This document shows, piece by piece, positions 43,529 to 52,075 of a stretch of 64,000 nucleotides of DNA; the stretch's first letter is position 1, and each line of letters opens with the position of its first letter. This DNA is from Nonomuraea longispora (lineage in GTDB: Bacteria > Actinomycetota > Actinomycetes > Streptosporangiales > Streptosporangiaceae), in contig NZ_SMJZ01000013.1 in assembly GCF_004348345.1 (NCBI RefSeq), positions 1 through 64,000 of the forward strand. Direction: 5' to 3'. Both the position numbers and the translations under genes were made by a program. Below the pieces are notes generated by a model. The model saw only the letters and a program-made list of their open reading frames with translations, was not told the DNA's origin and did no database searches.

Positions 43529-44962
43529 ATGTACATCACGACGACCATCCCCTACGTCAACGCCCGCCCCCACCTGGGGCACGCGCTGGAGCTCGTCCAG
43601 GCCGACGTGCTGGCCAGGCACCACCGGCGGCGCGGCGAGCCCGTACGGTTCCAGACGGGCACCGACGACAACTCCCTGAAGAACGTGCTGGCCGCCGAGA
43701 CGGAGGGCGTGCCGGTGCGGGAGCTGGTGGACAGGAACGCCGCCGCGTTCGAGGGGTTGCGGGGGCCGCTCGACCTGTCGTTCGACGCGTTCATCAGGAC
43801 GAGCAGCCATCCCGGGCATCGCGCGGGCGTCGAGCGGATCTGGGAAGCCACCCGTCACGACCTCTACCTTCGCCACTACGAGGGCCTCTACTGCGTCGGC
43901 TGCGAGCAGTTCTACCCGGCCGGGCCCTGTCCCGACGGCCATGAGGCGCCGCTGCAGCCCGTCTCCGAGCAGAACTGGTTCTTCCGGCTCTCCCGCTACC
44001 GGGACGCCCTGCTCGACCTCATCCGCGGCGGGCGGCTCAGGATCGAGCCGGCGGTACGGCGCAACGAGGTGCTGGCGTTCGTCGAGGCAGGGCTGGACGA
44101 CATCAGCGTCTCGCGGTCGGCCGCACGCGCCAGGGGATGGGGCATCCCGGTGCCCGGCGATCCCGGCCAGGTCGTCTACGTGTGGTGGGACGCGCTGGCC
44201 AACTACGTCACCGCGCTCCAAGGTGGCGACTACGAGCGCTGGTGGGTGGCCGAGCCGCGCAAGGTGCACCTCATGGGCAAGGGCGTGATCCGCTTCCACG
44301 CCGTCTACTGGCCCGCGATGCTGCTGTCCGCGGGCAGGCCGCTGCCCACGGGGATCTTCGTGCACGACTACCTGACGGCGGAGGGCCGCAAGATCAGCAA
44401 GTCGTCCGGCGGCGCCGCCGACCCGGTGGCGCTGGTGGACGCGTACGGGGTCGCCGCCGTGCGGTGGTGGCTGCTGCGCGAGGTGCCGCGCGTGGGCGAC
44501 GCCGACTTCACCGAGGAACGCCTGGTCGCCCGCGCCGACGAGGATCTCGCCAACGGGCTGGGGAACCTGGTCAACCGGGTCGTCACCATGGTGCACCGGT
44601 TCCTGGACGGCCGGGTCCCCGTGGAGGCCCGGGAGGAGGAGCCGTTCGAGGTGGACGAGGCGGTGCACGAGGCGCTGGAGGCGTTCGACTTCCGGCGGGC
44701 CGCGACCGCCGTGCAGGCGCTCGTCGAGCAGGCCAACCGGTACGTCGAGCGCACCCGGCCCTGGGCGCTGCCGCCGGCCGGTCAGGAGGTGGCCCTGGCC
44801 ACGCTGGTGCACGCCTGCCGGACGCTGGCCGTACAGCTGGAGCCCTTCCTGCCCACGGCGGCGGCGCGCGTGGCCGCCGCCGTGCGCGCGAACGCGGAGG
44901 GGCGGCTGCCCAGGCCCGAGCCGCTGTTCCGGCGGCTGGCCGGGTCCCGGCAGCCGGTGTAG
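43529..44962 (+). CDS. metG: methionyl-tRNA synthetase, short form
   Basis: The protein has 477 residues from the ATG at 43529, with TTGGAGG upstream. Class I synthetase signatures: HIGH box as PHLGHALE near residue 15 and KMSKS box as GRKISKSSGG near 288. One zinc-knuckle-type set lies near residue 115 (CVGCEQFYPAGPCPDGH). Family segments VYVWWDALANYVTAL and IRFHAVYWPAMLLSAG are present. Typical bacterial enzymes are 520-650 residues, so this looks like a shorter, probably second MetRS; paralogues can give antibiotic tolerance. It is preceded by a leader-peptide-like region. Confidence 0.9.
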   Translation: MYITTTIPYVNARPHLGHALELVQADVLARHHRRRGEPVRFQTGTDDNSLKNVLAAETEGVPVRELVDRNAAAFEGLRGPLDLSFDAFIRTSSHPGHRAGVERIWEATRHDLYLRHYEGLYCVGCEQFYPAGPCPDGHEAPLQPVSEQNWFFRLSRYRDALLDLIRGGRLRIEPAVRRNEVLAFVEAGLDDISVSRSAARARGWGIPVPGDPGQVVYVWWDALANYVTALQGGDYERWWVAEPRKVHLMGKGVIRFHAVYWPAMLLSAGRPLPTGIFVHDYLTAEGRKISKSSGGAADPVALVDAYGVAAVRWWLLREVPRVGDADFTEERLVARADEDLANGLGNLVNRVVTMVHRFLDGRVPVEAREEEPFEVDEAVHEALEAFDFRRAATAVQALVEQANRYVERTRPWALPPAGQEVALATLVHACRTLAVQLEPFLPTAAARVAAAVRANAEGRLPRPEPLFRRLAGSRQPV

Positions 44963-45000
44963 GTTGGCGCGCACCCGACCAACCGGTATGGAGGTGCCGC

Positions 45001-45978
45001 ATGCCCACCGTCGACACCCTGCGCGGTCCCGTGGACGTTGAGGAGCTCGGTCAGACCCTCATGCACGAGCACATCTTCGTCGTGTCCCCGGAGCACCTGG
45101 ACAACTACGGCACGGGCGGGTGGTGGGACGAGGAGTTCCGCGTGGCGGACGCGGTGGGCAAGCTCAACGCGGTGGCGGCGAAGGGCGTACGGACGCTCGT
45201 CGATCCGACGGTGTGGGGGCTGGGGCGCTACATCCCCCGCGTCCAGCGGGTCGCCGAGCAGGTGCCCGCCCTGAACATCATCGTCGCCACCGGCCTGTAC
45301 GTCTTCGCGGAACTGCCGCACCAGTACGAGCACCGGGGCCCCGGCCTGTTCCTCGACATGCCGGACCCCATGATCGACGACTTCGTCCGCGACCTCACCG
45401 AGGGCATCGCCGGCACCGGGGTCAAGGCGGCGTTCCTGAAGTGCGTCGTCGAGGCCGAGGGCCTGACGCCGGGCGTGGAGCGCATCTGCCGGGCCGTCGC
45501 GCGGGCGCACGCCCTCACCGGCGCGCCGATCACCGTGCACACCAACGCGTTCACCCAGAGCGGCCTCATCGCGCTCGACCTGTTCGCCCGGGAGGGAGCG
45601 GACCTGGAGAAGGTGATCGTCGCGCACGCGGGCGACAGCAACGACCTCGACTACCTCATGCGCATGGCCGACACCGGCGCGACGCTCGGAATGGACCGGT
45701 TCGGGCTGGACGTGTACAACCCGACCGCGCAGCGGGTGGCCACGATCGCGGCGCTGTGTCAGCGCGGATACGCTGACCGTATGGTCCTCAGTCACGACAC
45801 CGCCTGTTTCATGGACTACTTCGGCGGTGCGTGGGACGACGCCCGCGGCACGCTCGCGCCCAACTGGCGCTACGATCACATTCACGACGACGTGTTGGCC
45901 GCACTGCTCGACTCGGGTGTGACCGATGGCCAGATTGAGCAGATGCTGGTGTTCAACCCGAAGCGCTACTTCTCGTAG
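45001..45978 (+). CDS. phosphotriesterase family amidohydrolase
   Basis: The protein has 325 residues forming a binuclear-metal TIM barrel. Metal ligands are visible: HEH in TLMHEHIFV near residue 20, the bridging Lys in KAAFLKCV near 145, His in ITVHTNAF near 178, His in VIVAHAGDSND near 206 and Asp in MVLSHDTACF near 265. Members include lactonases and phosphotriesterase-homology proteins; the real substrate is unknown. It starts 38 bp after metG on the same strand. No signal peptide. Confidence 0.9.
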   Translation: MPTVDTLRGPVDVEELGQTLMHEHIFVVSPEHLDNYGTGGWWDEEFRVADAVGKLNAVAAKGVRTLVDPTVWGLGRYIPRVQRVAEQVPALNIIVATGLYVFAELPHQYEHRGPGLFLDMPDPMIDDFVRDLTEGIAGTGVKAAFLKCVVEAEGLTPGVERICRAVARAHALTGAPITVHTNAFTQSGLIALDLFAREGADLEKVIVAHAGDSNDLDYLMRMADTGATLGMDRFGLDVYNPTAQRVATIAALCQRGYADRMVLSHDTACFMDYFGGAWDDARGTLAPNWRYDHIHDDVLAALLDSGVTDGQIEQMLVFNPKRYFS

Positions 45979-46019
45979 AGTGGTTGGATCGGGCAAGCAA
46001 CGCAGGTAGGTGGAGCTGG

Positions 46020-46406
46020 GTGACTTCGGAGCAGGCCTTGTCGATAAGCCTCGGACTCCAGGGACCCTGTGTCATCGCGCGGTTGACGGGGGATTTCGAC
46101 TTCGGCTCCGCCGCGGAGGTTCGCGACCGCGTCACCAAGGCTCTCGACCTGACCCAGCCCCCGCTGCTCGTCATCGACATGCAGGCGGTCAGCGTCTGCG
46201 ACTCCTCCGGCCTGTCCGTGCTGGTCTACCTCCACAAAGCGGTCACCGCCTCGGGGGGCCGGCTGCTGTTGTCGGGGCTCAACGGCCGCTGCAAGCACCT
46301 GTTCGCGATCACCGCGCTCGACAAGTTCTTCGACATCCGCAGCACGGCCGAGCTGGCCATAGCCGAGCTCAACGAGGCCGGCGACCAGCCGCCGTTCACC
46401 GGCTGA
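46020..46406 (+). CDS. STAS-domain anti-sigma-factor antagonist
   Basis: The protein has 128 residues from the GTG at 46020, with GGTGGAG upstream. Typical STAS core: ARLTGDFDFGSAAEVRDRVTKAL, LLVIDMQAVSVCDSSGLSVLVYLHKAV (phosphorylatable Ser in DSSGL near residue 60) and GGRLLLSGLNGRCKHLFAIT. It binds an RsbW/SpoIIAB-type kinase and releases a sigma factor when dephosphorylated. The nearest such ATPase is the MEDS protein at 39462. Confidence 0.92.
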   Translation: MTSEQALSISLGLQGPCVIARLTGDFDFGSAAEVRDRVTKALDLTQPPLLVIDMQAVSVCDSSGLSVLVYLHKAVTASGGRLLLSGLNGRCKHLFAITALDKFFDIRSTAELAIAELNEAGDQPPFTG

Positions 46407-46625
46407 GCGTCGCGGGGTCCTCGCCCGGGGTGCGCCTGCCGTGCTGTCCCTGCTCAGCGGCATGGGCACCTTAGGCGTCTTCGTATAAGGCGGGCATAAA
46501 AGAATAACCGTTCTATATCAGATTGCCTCGGTGAAATGTTGGTGCTTCCGGATTCTTGATGTAATCAAACGGAATACCAGCCGCTGCCACAGGGGGAAGC
46601 AGCTGTTCAGGCACAGGGGGCATGC
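46407..46625. other. intergenic region, locally AT-rich promoter area
   Basis: The part 46480-46600 is clearly less GC-rich than the surroundings (for example AAAAGAATAACCGTTCTATAT) and precedes the secreted-protein gene. It probably holds that gene's promoter; no reading frame of note. Confidence 0.5.
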
Positions 46626-47069
46626 ATGATCAAGAGTCTGGCTGGAACGGTCTTAGTCGCCGCCGCCGCGACGTCGCTCGTGGCGGCGCCCGCCAACGCG
46701 TCGACCGCGGCGAGCACGTCCGTGGCCGCCACGGCGTCCAAGGCGGCCATCACCGCCCGGCCTCAGCTGATCCGCACCAACGCGTCCTTCGGCAGGTGCA
46801 GGAACACCTGCCGGGTCGAGGTCCGGATCCGGAACGTCTCACGCAAGAACCTGTTCGACGTGAAGCTCAACGTCAGGCTCACGGTGAACGGCAGGAGGGC
46901 AGGGACCTGCTACGACTACGTCGGCGGCATCCGGGCCCGTAAGGTCCGCCACGCCAGCTGCACCGTGCGGACGAGCACACTGAACCGGCTCTACAACCGT
47001 TACCTCGACGGTTACACCGGTTTCCGGTACCGCGCCAACACGTCCGTGGCGTACAGGTATTACCGCTAG
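46626..47069 (+). CDS. small secreted protein, function unknown
   Basis: The protein has 147 residues from the ATG at 46626, with CAGGGGG upstream. A classic signal peptide (IKSLAGTVLVAAAATSLVAAPANAST) is followed by an Ala/Ser/Thr linker and a basic domain with four cysteines (FGRCRNTCRVEV, AGTCYDYVGG, HASCTVRTS), presumably two disulfides, and a Tyr/Arg-rich C-terminus. No family recognised. A strong terminator follows. Confidence 0.75.
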   Translation: MIKSLAGTVLVAAAATSLVAAPANASTAASTSVAATASKAAITARPQLIRTNASFGRCRNTCRVEVRIRNVSRKNLFDVKLNVRLTVNGRRAGTCYDYVGGIRARKVRHASCTVRTSTLNRLYNRYLDGYTGFRYRANTSVAYRYYR

Positions 47070-47078
47070 ATGACGGTT

Positions 47079-47108
47079 CGAGGGCCGGCCGTGTCTGGCC
47101 GGCCCTCG
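47079..47108. terminator. bidirectional terminator hairpin
   Basis: CGAGGGCCGGCC (47079-47090), loop GTGTCT, GGCCGGCCCTCG (47097-47108): a perfect 12-bp stem. It follows the plus-strand secreted-protein gene and the minus-strand small membrane peptide, which converge here. Confidence 0.85.
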
Positions 47109-47111
47109 GGC

Positions 47112-47198
47112 CTACGCGGTGACGAGGAGCGCCAGCCCGATCAGCACCACGACCGGGACCAGCCACATCACGGCCTCGACAGCGAACTCCTTGTACAT
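47112..47198 (-). CDS. 28-residue single-helix membrane peptide
   Basis: The ATG at 47198 has a strong ribosome binding site (GAGAAGGAGAT) and encodes MYKEFAVEAVM followed by a continuous hydrophobic run (WLVPVVVLIGLALLVTA) to a TAG at 47112. The length, clean site and terminator just downstream argue for a real small membrane protein. No family known to me. Confidence 0.6.
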   Translation of the reverse strand: MYKEFAVEAVMWLVPVVVLIGLALLVTA

Positions 47199-47289
47199 CG
47201 CGCGAATCTCCTTCTCGGGGCGGCCACACGTCAATGGGCAGCATAGCCGTCCGCCGACCATGCCGAGGTCCCGGAGGCCGCCACCGGGT

Positions 47290-48939
47290 TCAGGCGGTGA
47301 CCGCGCCGTCGGAGGCGGAGCGCACGGCGGCCACGTACTTGGTCAGCACGCCGCGTTCGACCTCGCGCTCCGGGCGCCGCCAGGCGGCTCGGCGGCGTTC
47401 CAGCTCGGCCTCGGGCACCAGCAGGTCAAGGGTGGCGGCGGCGCTGTCGATGACGATCGGGTCGCCGTCGCGTACGAGCGCGATCGGGCCGCCGTGGTAG
47501 GCCTCCGGGGCCACGTGGCCGATCACCCGCCCGTGCGAGACGCCGCTGAAGCGCCCGTCGGTGACGAGGGCCACCGAGGCGCCGAGGCCCCGGCCGACCA
47601 GCGGGCCGGTGATCGAGAGCATCTCGCGCATGCCCGGCCCGCCCGCCGGGCCCTCGTAACGGACCACGATGACGTCGCCGGGCACGATCAGGTCCGCCTC
47701 GATGGCGGCGATGCACGCGTCCTCCGAGTCGAACACCCTGGCCGGGCCCTCGTGACGGAAGTCGTCCTTGCCGCCCAGCTTGAGCACGCATCCGTCGGGT
47801 GCGAGCGAGCCGCGCAGGATGGCCAGCGCGCCGCGGGCCTTGAACGGCTGCCGCGCGTCGGCCACCACCTTCTGCCCCGGCCTCTCCTCGGCCTGCGCGG
47901 CGACGTCGGCGAGCGTACGGCCGTCGACCAGGGTGACGTTCTCCCTGAGCAGCCCGGCCTCCAGCAGGCGGCGGACCACGAGGGAGGTGCCGCCCGCCCG
48001 CCACAGGTCGGCTGCGGTGTAGGGGCCGCCGCTCGGCTTGAGCCCGGTGATGATCGGCACCTGGCGGCACACCTCGCCGATCGCGTCGATGGCGAGCGGC
48101 AGCCCCGCCTCGCGGGCGATGGCGAGCAGGTGCAGGACGGCGTTGGTGGAGCCGCCCATGGCCGCGACCGAGACGATCGCGTTGTGCAGGGCGTCCTCGG
48201 TCAGGATGCGCGACGGGCGCGCGTCACGGGCCAGCGCCTCCATGGCCATCTGGCCGACGCGCCGGGCGGCGGCGTCCTTCTCCGGGGCCACCGCGGGAAT
48301 GTCGCCCGTGCCGAAGGGCGCCAGGCCGAGGAAGTCGGCGACGCTGCCCATGGTGTTCGCGGTGTACTGGGCGGCGCAGGTGCCGGCGCCGGGACAGGCG
48401 TGCCGGGCCAGGTCGTCGAGCTCGCTCTGGTCGAGGCGGCCGACGGCGCGTTCGCCGAGGGCCTCCCACATGTCCTGGATGGTGACGTCGCGTCCGCGCC
48501 AGCGGCCCGGCAGCATGCTGCCGCTGTAGAGGACGACCGCGGGCACGTCCAGCCGGGCCAGCGCCATGATGGCGGCCGGGACGGTCTTGTCACAGCCGAC
48601 GATGGCCACCAGGGCGTCGAAGGAGTGCGCCCGGCCCATGAGCTCGATGGAGTCGGCGATCACCTCGCGGCTGATCAGCGAGGTGCGCATGCCGGGGGTG
48701 TGCATGGTCAGGTTGTCGGAGACGGCGATGGTGTTGAACTCCATCGGCAGCCCGCCCGCCGCGCGTACGCCGTCGGCCACGTGCGCGGCCAGCTCGCGGT
48801 GGTTCAGGTTGCACGGCATGGTGCCGGTCCAGGTGGAGGCGATGCCCACCACGGGGCGGCGCATGTCCTCGTCCGACAGGCCCATGGCATAGAGGTGGGA
48901 GCGGGCGGGGGCGCGGTCGGGATCGTCGGCGATGCTCAA
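47290..48939 (-). CDS. ilvD: IlvD/Edd family dehydratase (dihydroxy-acid dehydratase-like)
   Basis: The protein has 549 residues. The iron-sulfur-binding cysteines of the family appear as MPCNLNHRE near residue 45, VGCDKTVPA near 115 (with the lysine next to it) and [17 protein letters not shown] near 185. The C-terminal segment [11 protein letters not shown] and [12 protein letters not shown] complete the fold. It removes water from 2,3-dihydroxy acids (branched-chain amino acid synthesis) or sugar acids. The setting beside a saccharopine-dehydrogenase-like gene and TetR, not ilv genes, suggests a specialised paralogue. Confidence 0.85.
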   Translation of the reverse strand: MSIADDPDRAPARSHLYAMGLSDEDMRRPVVGIASTWTGTMPCNLNHRELAAHVADGVRAAGGLPMEFNTIAVSDNLTMHTPGMRTSLISREVIADSIELMGRAHSFDALVAIVGCDKTVPAAIMALARLDVPAVVLYSGSMLPGRWRGRDVTIQDMWEALGERAVGRLDQSELDDLARHACPGAGTCAAQYTANTMGSVADFLGLAPFGTGDIPAVAPEKDAAARRVGQMAMEALARDARPSRILTEDALHNAIVSVAAMGGSTNAVLHLLAIAREAGLPLAIDAIGEVCRQVPIITGLKPSGGPYTAADLWRAGGTSLVVRRLLEAGLLRENVTLVDGRTLADVAAQAEERPGQKVVADARQPFKARGALAILRGSLAPDGCVLKLGGKDDFRHEGPARVFDSEDACIAAIEADLIVPGDVIVVRYEGPAGGPGMREMLSITGPLVGRGLGASVALVTDGRFSGVSHGRVIGHVAPEAYHGGPIALVRDGDPIVIDSAAATLDLLVPEAELERRRAAWRRPEREVERGVLTKYVAAVRSASDGAVTA

Positions 48940-49014
48940 GGGGTCAACCTCCGGTGTACGGGTCGTCGCATCTCAATGATCCTGTGTCCGTTCCCTGTGT
49001 TTCCTCCGGCCCCC

Positions 49015-50235
49015 TCACTGCTCGCGCAGGCCCCACGGTGAGCCGTACGCGGCCAGCAGGTCCAGGAACGGGCGCGCGTCGAACGCCTCCGGCCCCAGCA
49101 CGCCCGTGCCCTTCCACACCCCACCGGCCAGCAGTTCGAGCGCGACGACGGGGTTGACGGCGGTCTGCCAGACCACGGCCTGGGAGCCGTACTCGCGCAT
49201 CGACCATGCGTTGTCCACCACGTGGTACAGGTACACCTCGCGTGGCCGTCCGTCCTTGACGCCCTTCACCCACGTGCCGGCGCAGGTTCTGCCGCGCATG
49301 TGCCCACCCAGCCCTGCCGGGTCGGGGAGGGCGGCGGCGACCACGTCGCGCGGTGCCACCAGGACGGTCCCCTGGCCGGACCTGACCTCGATCGGCTCGG
49401 TGCCGGCCAGGCCCATGGCGTGCAGGGCCTTGAGCTTGTCGATGAAGTCCTGGCCGAGGCCGTACTTGAAGGTGACCCGGCCGGCGTCCACCCAGCGAGG
49501 GACCAGCACGACCTCCTCGTGCTCGACGTTGACGCACTCGACCGGGCCGATGCCCTCGGGGAAGTCGAAGATCTCCGGCTCGCTGAACGGCTCCGTGGTG
49601 TACCAGCCGCGATCCTTGTCGTAGACGACGGGCGGGTTGAGGCATTCCTCGATGGTGGTCCAGATGGAGAACGACGGCGCGAACGCGTACCCCTCGACGG
49701 TCAGGTCGCCGCCGTCCCTGACCCCGATCTCCTCGATCTCGTCGAAGAGCTCGTCGGCTGCGTAGCGGGCGAAGACGTCGGACAGGCCCGGCTCCACGCC
49801 CATGCCGACCAGCGCGAGCCTGCCGGACGCGGCCCACGCGTCCGCCCGGGCGAACTGCTCGTCGCCCAGTTTCACCCCCACCTTCTCGTACGGCCGGTCG
49901 GGGTGCGGCCGCGACAACGACATCGCCATGTCGAGATAGCCCGCCCCGGCCGCGAGCGCGGCCTCGAACAGCGGCGACACGAACCGGGGATCGGTGGCGT
50001 TCAGCAGCACGTCGCAGCCGTGCCCGGCGAGCAGCGCGGTGACGGCGGCGCCGTCGGCGGCGTCGACCCTGGCCGAGGTGAACCTGCCCGCCCGCTCACC
50101 CAGTGCGGCCACGGCCGCCTGGGCGCGGGAGAGGTCGTGGTCGGCGACGACCATGTGCTCGAAGAAGGGACGGCGCGCCGCGATCCTGGTGATGGCGGTG
50201 CCTACGCCGCCGGAGCCGACGAGGAGGATACGCAT
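49015..50235 (-). CDS. saccharopine dehydrogenase-like NAD(P)-dependent oxidoreductase
   Basis: The protein has 406 residues. N-terminal Rossmann fold MRILLVGSGGVGTAITRIAARR, then DVLLNATDPRFVSPLFEAALAAGAGYLDMA as in saccharopine/lysine-dehydrogenase-like proteins, with LALVGMGVEPGLSDVFARYAADEL near residue 140. The C-terminal half (EEVVLVPRWVDAGRVTFKYGLGQDFIDKL) is typical of the family. The substrate may be an amino-acid-derived imine. The dehydratase gene follows 75 bp downstream and a TetR gene is divergent, so the three probably form one regulated unit. Confidence 0.85.
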   Translation of the reverse strand: MRILLVGSGGVGTAITRIAARRPFFEHMVVADHDLSRAQAAVAALGERAGRFTSARVDAADGAAVTALLAGHGCDVLLNATDPRFVSPLFEAALAAGAGYLDMAMSLSRPHPDRPYEKVGVKLGDEQFARADAWAASGRLALVGMGVEPGLSDVFARYAADELFDEIEEIGVRDGGDLTVEGYAFAPSFSIWTTIEECLNPPVVYDKDRGWYTTEPFSEPEIFDFPEGIGPVECVNVEHEEVVLVPRWVDAGRVTFKYGLGQDFIDKLKALHAMGLAGTEPIEVRSGQGTVLVAPRDVVAAALPDPAGLGGHMRGRTCAGTWVKGVKDGRPREVYLYHVVDNAWSMREYGSQAVVWQTAVNPVVALELLAGGVWKGTGVLGPEAFDARPFLDLLAAYGSPWGLREQ

Positions 50236-50299
50236 GACGATAGATCCCCTTTTATGCGGATTTGAGGGGTGTGTCGTTTATCCAATGCCTTAGGGTTAT

Positions 50300-50316
50300 C
50301 AACGTCAATGGCGTTG
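50300..50316. promoter_or_regulatory. candidate TetR operator CAACG-N7-CGTTG
   Basis: A 5-7-5 inverted repeat lies 16 bp upstream of the TetR start codon, flanked by offset TTAT/ATAA, inside the 97-bp divergent gap before the saccharopine-dehydrogenase-like gene. CCAATGCC and GGCGTTGG form a second, wider imperfect dyad in the same gap. Confidence 0.45.
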
Positions 50317-50332
50317 GCATAAGGGGCGTACT

Positions 50333-51031
50333 GTGGCAAAACGGGTGGTCGATGAGGCGTCGCGCAGGCGGCGGCGCCCCACCAAACACGGACAGGTCCT
50401 GACCCACCGGCTCATCGTCGAGACCGCGCTGCGGATGTTGCGCGAGCACGGCGCGGCCGGGCTCACCGCCCGCCGTCTCGGCCTCGCGCTCGGGGCCGAC
50501 GCCAGCGCCGTCTACCGCTACTTCCGCGGCATGGACGACCTGGTCCTGGCCATCGCCGACGAGCTGTACGGGCACGCCATGGCCGGCTGGACGGCCACCG
50601 GCGACTGGCGGGCCGACCTGCGCGACCTCGGCCTGCGCATCCACCACGCCTATCTCGCCCACCCGCAGGCCGCCGTGCTGACCGCCAGCCGCGTCACCGG
50701 CCGGCCCAACGAGGTGGCGGGAGACGAGGCCATCCTCGGCGTCCTGCGCGGTGCCGGCTTCCCCGACGACGACGCCGTGCGCGTCTACCACGCCTTCATC
50801 GACCAGAGCCTGGCCTTCGCCATCCTCGACGCCGCCACCCTCGCCCTCCCCAAGGCCGCGCGGGAGGCCGACGAAGAGGTGTGGCGCGACACGTACGCCC
50901 GGCTGCCCGCCGCCACCCACCCCAACATCGCCGCCACCGCGCCGCTGCTCGTCGCCCACATGAACGACAGCGCGTACCCGACGGCGCTCGACATGTTGTT
51001 GTCCAGCGCCTCGGCCCAGCTCAGCGGGTAG
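50333..51031 (+). CDS. TetR family regulator with C-terminal TetR_C-type domain
   Basis: The protein has 232 residues from the GTG at 50333. After a basic N-terminus (RRRRRPTKHGQ) comes the helix-turn-helix: LIVETALRMLREHGAAGLTARRLGLALGADASAVYRYFRGMDDL. The C-terminal ligand domain (ELYGHAMAGWTATGDWRADLRDLGLRIHHAYLAHPQAA) resembles the tetracycline-repressor-like C-domain. It is divergent from the saccharopine-dehydrogenase/IlvD pair and probably controls it. Confidence 0.9.
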   Translation: MAKRVVDEASRRRRRPTKHGQVLTHRLIVETALRMLREHGAAGLTARRLGLALGADASAVYRYFRGMDDLVLAIADELYGHAMAGWTATGDWRADLRDLGLRIHHAYLAHPQAAVLTASRVTGRPNEVAGDEAILGVLRGAGFPDDDAVRVYHAFIDQSLAFAILDAATLALPKAAREADEEVWRDTYARLPAATHPNIAATAPLLVAHMNDSAYPTALDMLLSSASAQLSG

Positions 51032-51040
51032 ATCGGAGAT

Positions 51041-51787
51041 ATGCCCGAAGGACATCTCGTTCACCGCCACGCCGGCGAGCAGCACGCGGCGCTTTCCGGC
51101 CGCGTCGTGCGCGCCACCAGCCCTCAGGGCCGCTTCGACGCCCGCCCCTACGACGGGCGGGCCGTCACCGAGGTGGAGGCCGTGGGCAAGCACCTCCTTT
51201 ACCACGTCGACGGAGCCCCCACCATCCACGTGCACCTCGGGATGCGCGGCCTCTTCCTGCGCCACGCCGACCCGGCAACCGCTCCCAGGCCCGGCACCCG
51301 GCTCCGGCTGGCCACCGAGGAGGTGGCGTACGACCTCATCGCCCCCATCCGGTGCGAGCCGCTCGGACCACAGGCCCTCGCCGAGCTGCGCGCCTCACTC
51401 GGCCCCGACCCGCTCCGCCGGGACGCCGAGCCCTCCGAGGCCGTCGAACGGCTCACCGCCTTCCGCGGCCCGGTCGGCGCGGCCGTCCTCGACCAGGGCG
51501 TGCTGGCGGGTATCGGCAACGCGTGGCGGGCGGAACTGCTGTTCCTGACCGGCCTGCACCCGGGCGCGCGCGGCATCGGCCCCGACGCCGCCGCCCGCCT
51601 GTGGGAGGCGGCGACCGCGTACATGCCGCTCGGGCGCGACGCCGGGCAGGTCGTCAGCGACCCGGACGCGCCCCACGAACGCTGGGTCTACAAGCGTGAA
51701 CGGTGCCGGCGGTGCGGGGCCGGCGTACGGACGTGGCAGCTCGCCTCCAGGACCGCCTATGCCTGCCCACTGGACCAGCCCGGATAG
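51041..51787 (+). CDS. Fpg/Nei family DNA glycosylase
   Basis: The protein has 248 residues. The N-terminus PEGH with Pro2/Glu3 supplies the catalytic amine, and VGKHLLYH contains the conserved Lys near residue 49. GVLAGIGNAWRAELLF is the helix-two-turn-helix. The zinc-finger region reads CRRCGAGVRTWQLASRTAYACPLDQ: three Cys are visible, but the fourth position is Asp where the family has Cys. Actinomycete Nei2-like enzymes remove oxidised pyrimidines and purines. It follows the TetR gene by only 9 bp. Confidence 0.88.
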   Translation: MPEGHLVHRHAGEQHAALSGRVVRATSPQGRFDARPYDGRAVTEVEAVGKHLLYHVDGAPTIHVHLGMRGLFLRHADPATAPRPGTRLRLATEEVAYDLIAPIRCEPLGPQALAELRASLGPDPLRRDAEPSEAVERLTAFRGPVGAAVLDQGVLAGIGNAWRAELLFLTGLHPGARGIGPDAAARLWEAATAYMPLGRDAGQVVSDPDAPHERWVYKRERCRRCGAGVRTWQLASRTAYACPLDQPG

Positions 51788-51805
51788 CCTGGCAAGGGGA
51801 GTGAC

Positions 51806-51957
51806 ATGAGCATCACCACACGTGACAACCTGCTGGACATCCGGCGCATCTACCTCGAACCCGCGGCGGCCGAGTTGCCCCGCGGCCGGGAGATCCTCGC
51901 CCGCTATCCCGACGCCGAGCTCGTCGGGATCGCCGGCCACCACCGCATCCCCGAGCT
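51806..51957 (+). pseudogene. 5' fragment of a spore photoproduct lyase family gene
   Basis: From the ATG at 51806 about 47 codons read LLDIRRIYLEPAAAELPRGREILARYPDAELV and HHRIPEL, matching the start of actinomycete spore photoproduct lyase family (radical SAM) proteins. The match then breaks off and the frame runs into unrelated sequence, so the radical SAM cysteines and the rest are gone. A GGGGAG ribosome binding site remains. Confidence 0.6.
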
Positions 51958-52022
51958 AGGTTCGGCCCCGCCGCTGTGCCGGGATAGAACGGGTTGTTGG
52001 TCGGCTGCTCGTCGCTTGACAT
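51958..52022 (-). other. possible 5' end of a second truncated gene abutting the lyase fragment
   Basis: Reading leftward from an ATG at 52022, about 21 codons (MSSDEQPTNNPFYPGTA…) look like a natural Pro/Asn-rich N-terminus and then run into the antisense of the lyase fragment. One deletion that fused two convergent gene beginnings would explain both ends. Weak evidence. Confidence 0.25.
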
Positions 52023-52075
52023 GGGGATAGAGCCGGCTCACGCCGGATACGCGGCTCAGTACGGTCACCAGCCCG

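Noticed and set aside
47119-49041. Plus-strand open frame of 640 codons opposite the IlvD-type gene
   Set aside because: The minus strand carries all the cysteine motifs of the dehydratase family; this frame has none.
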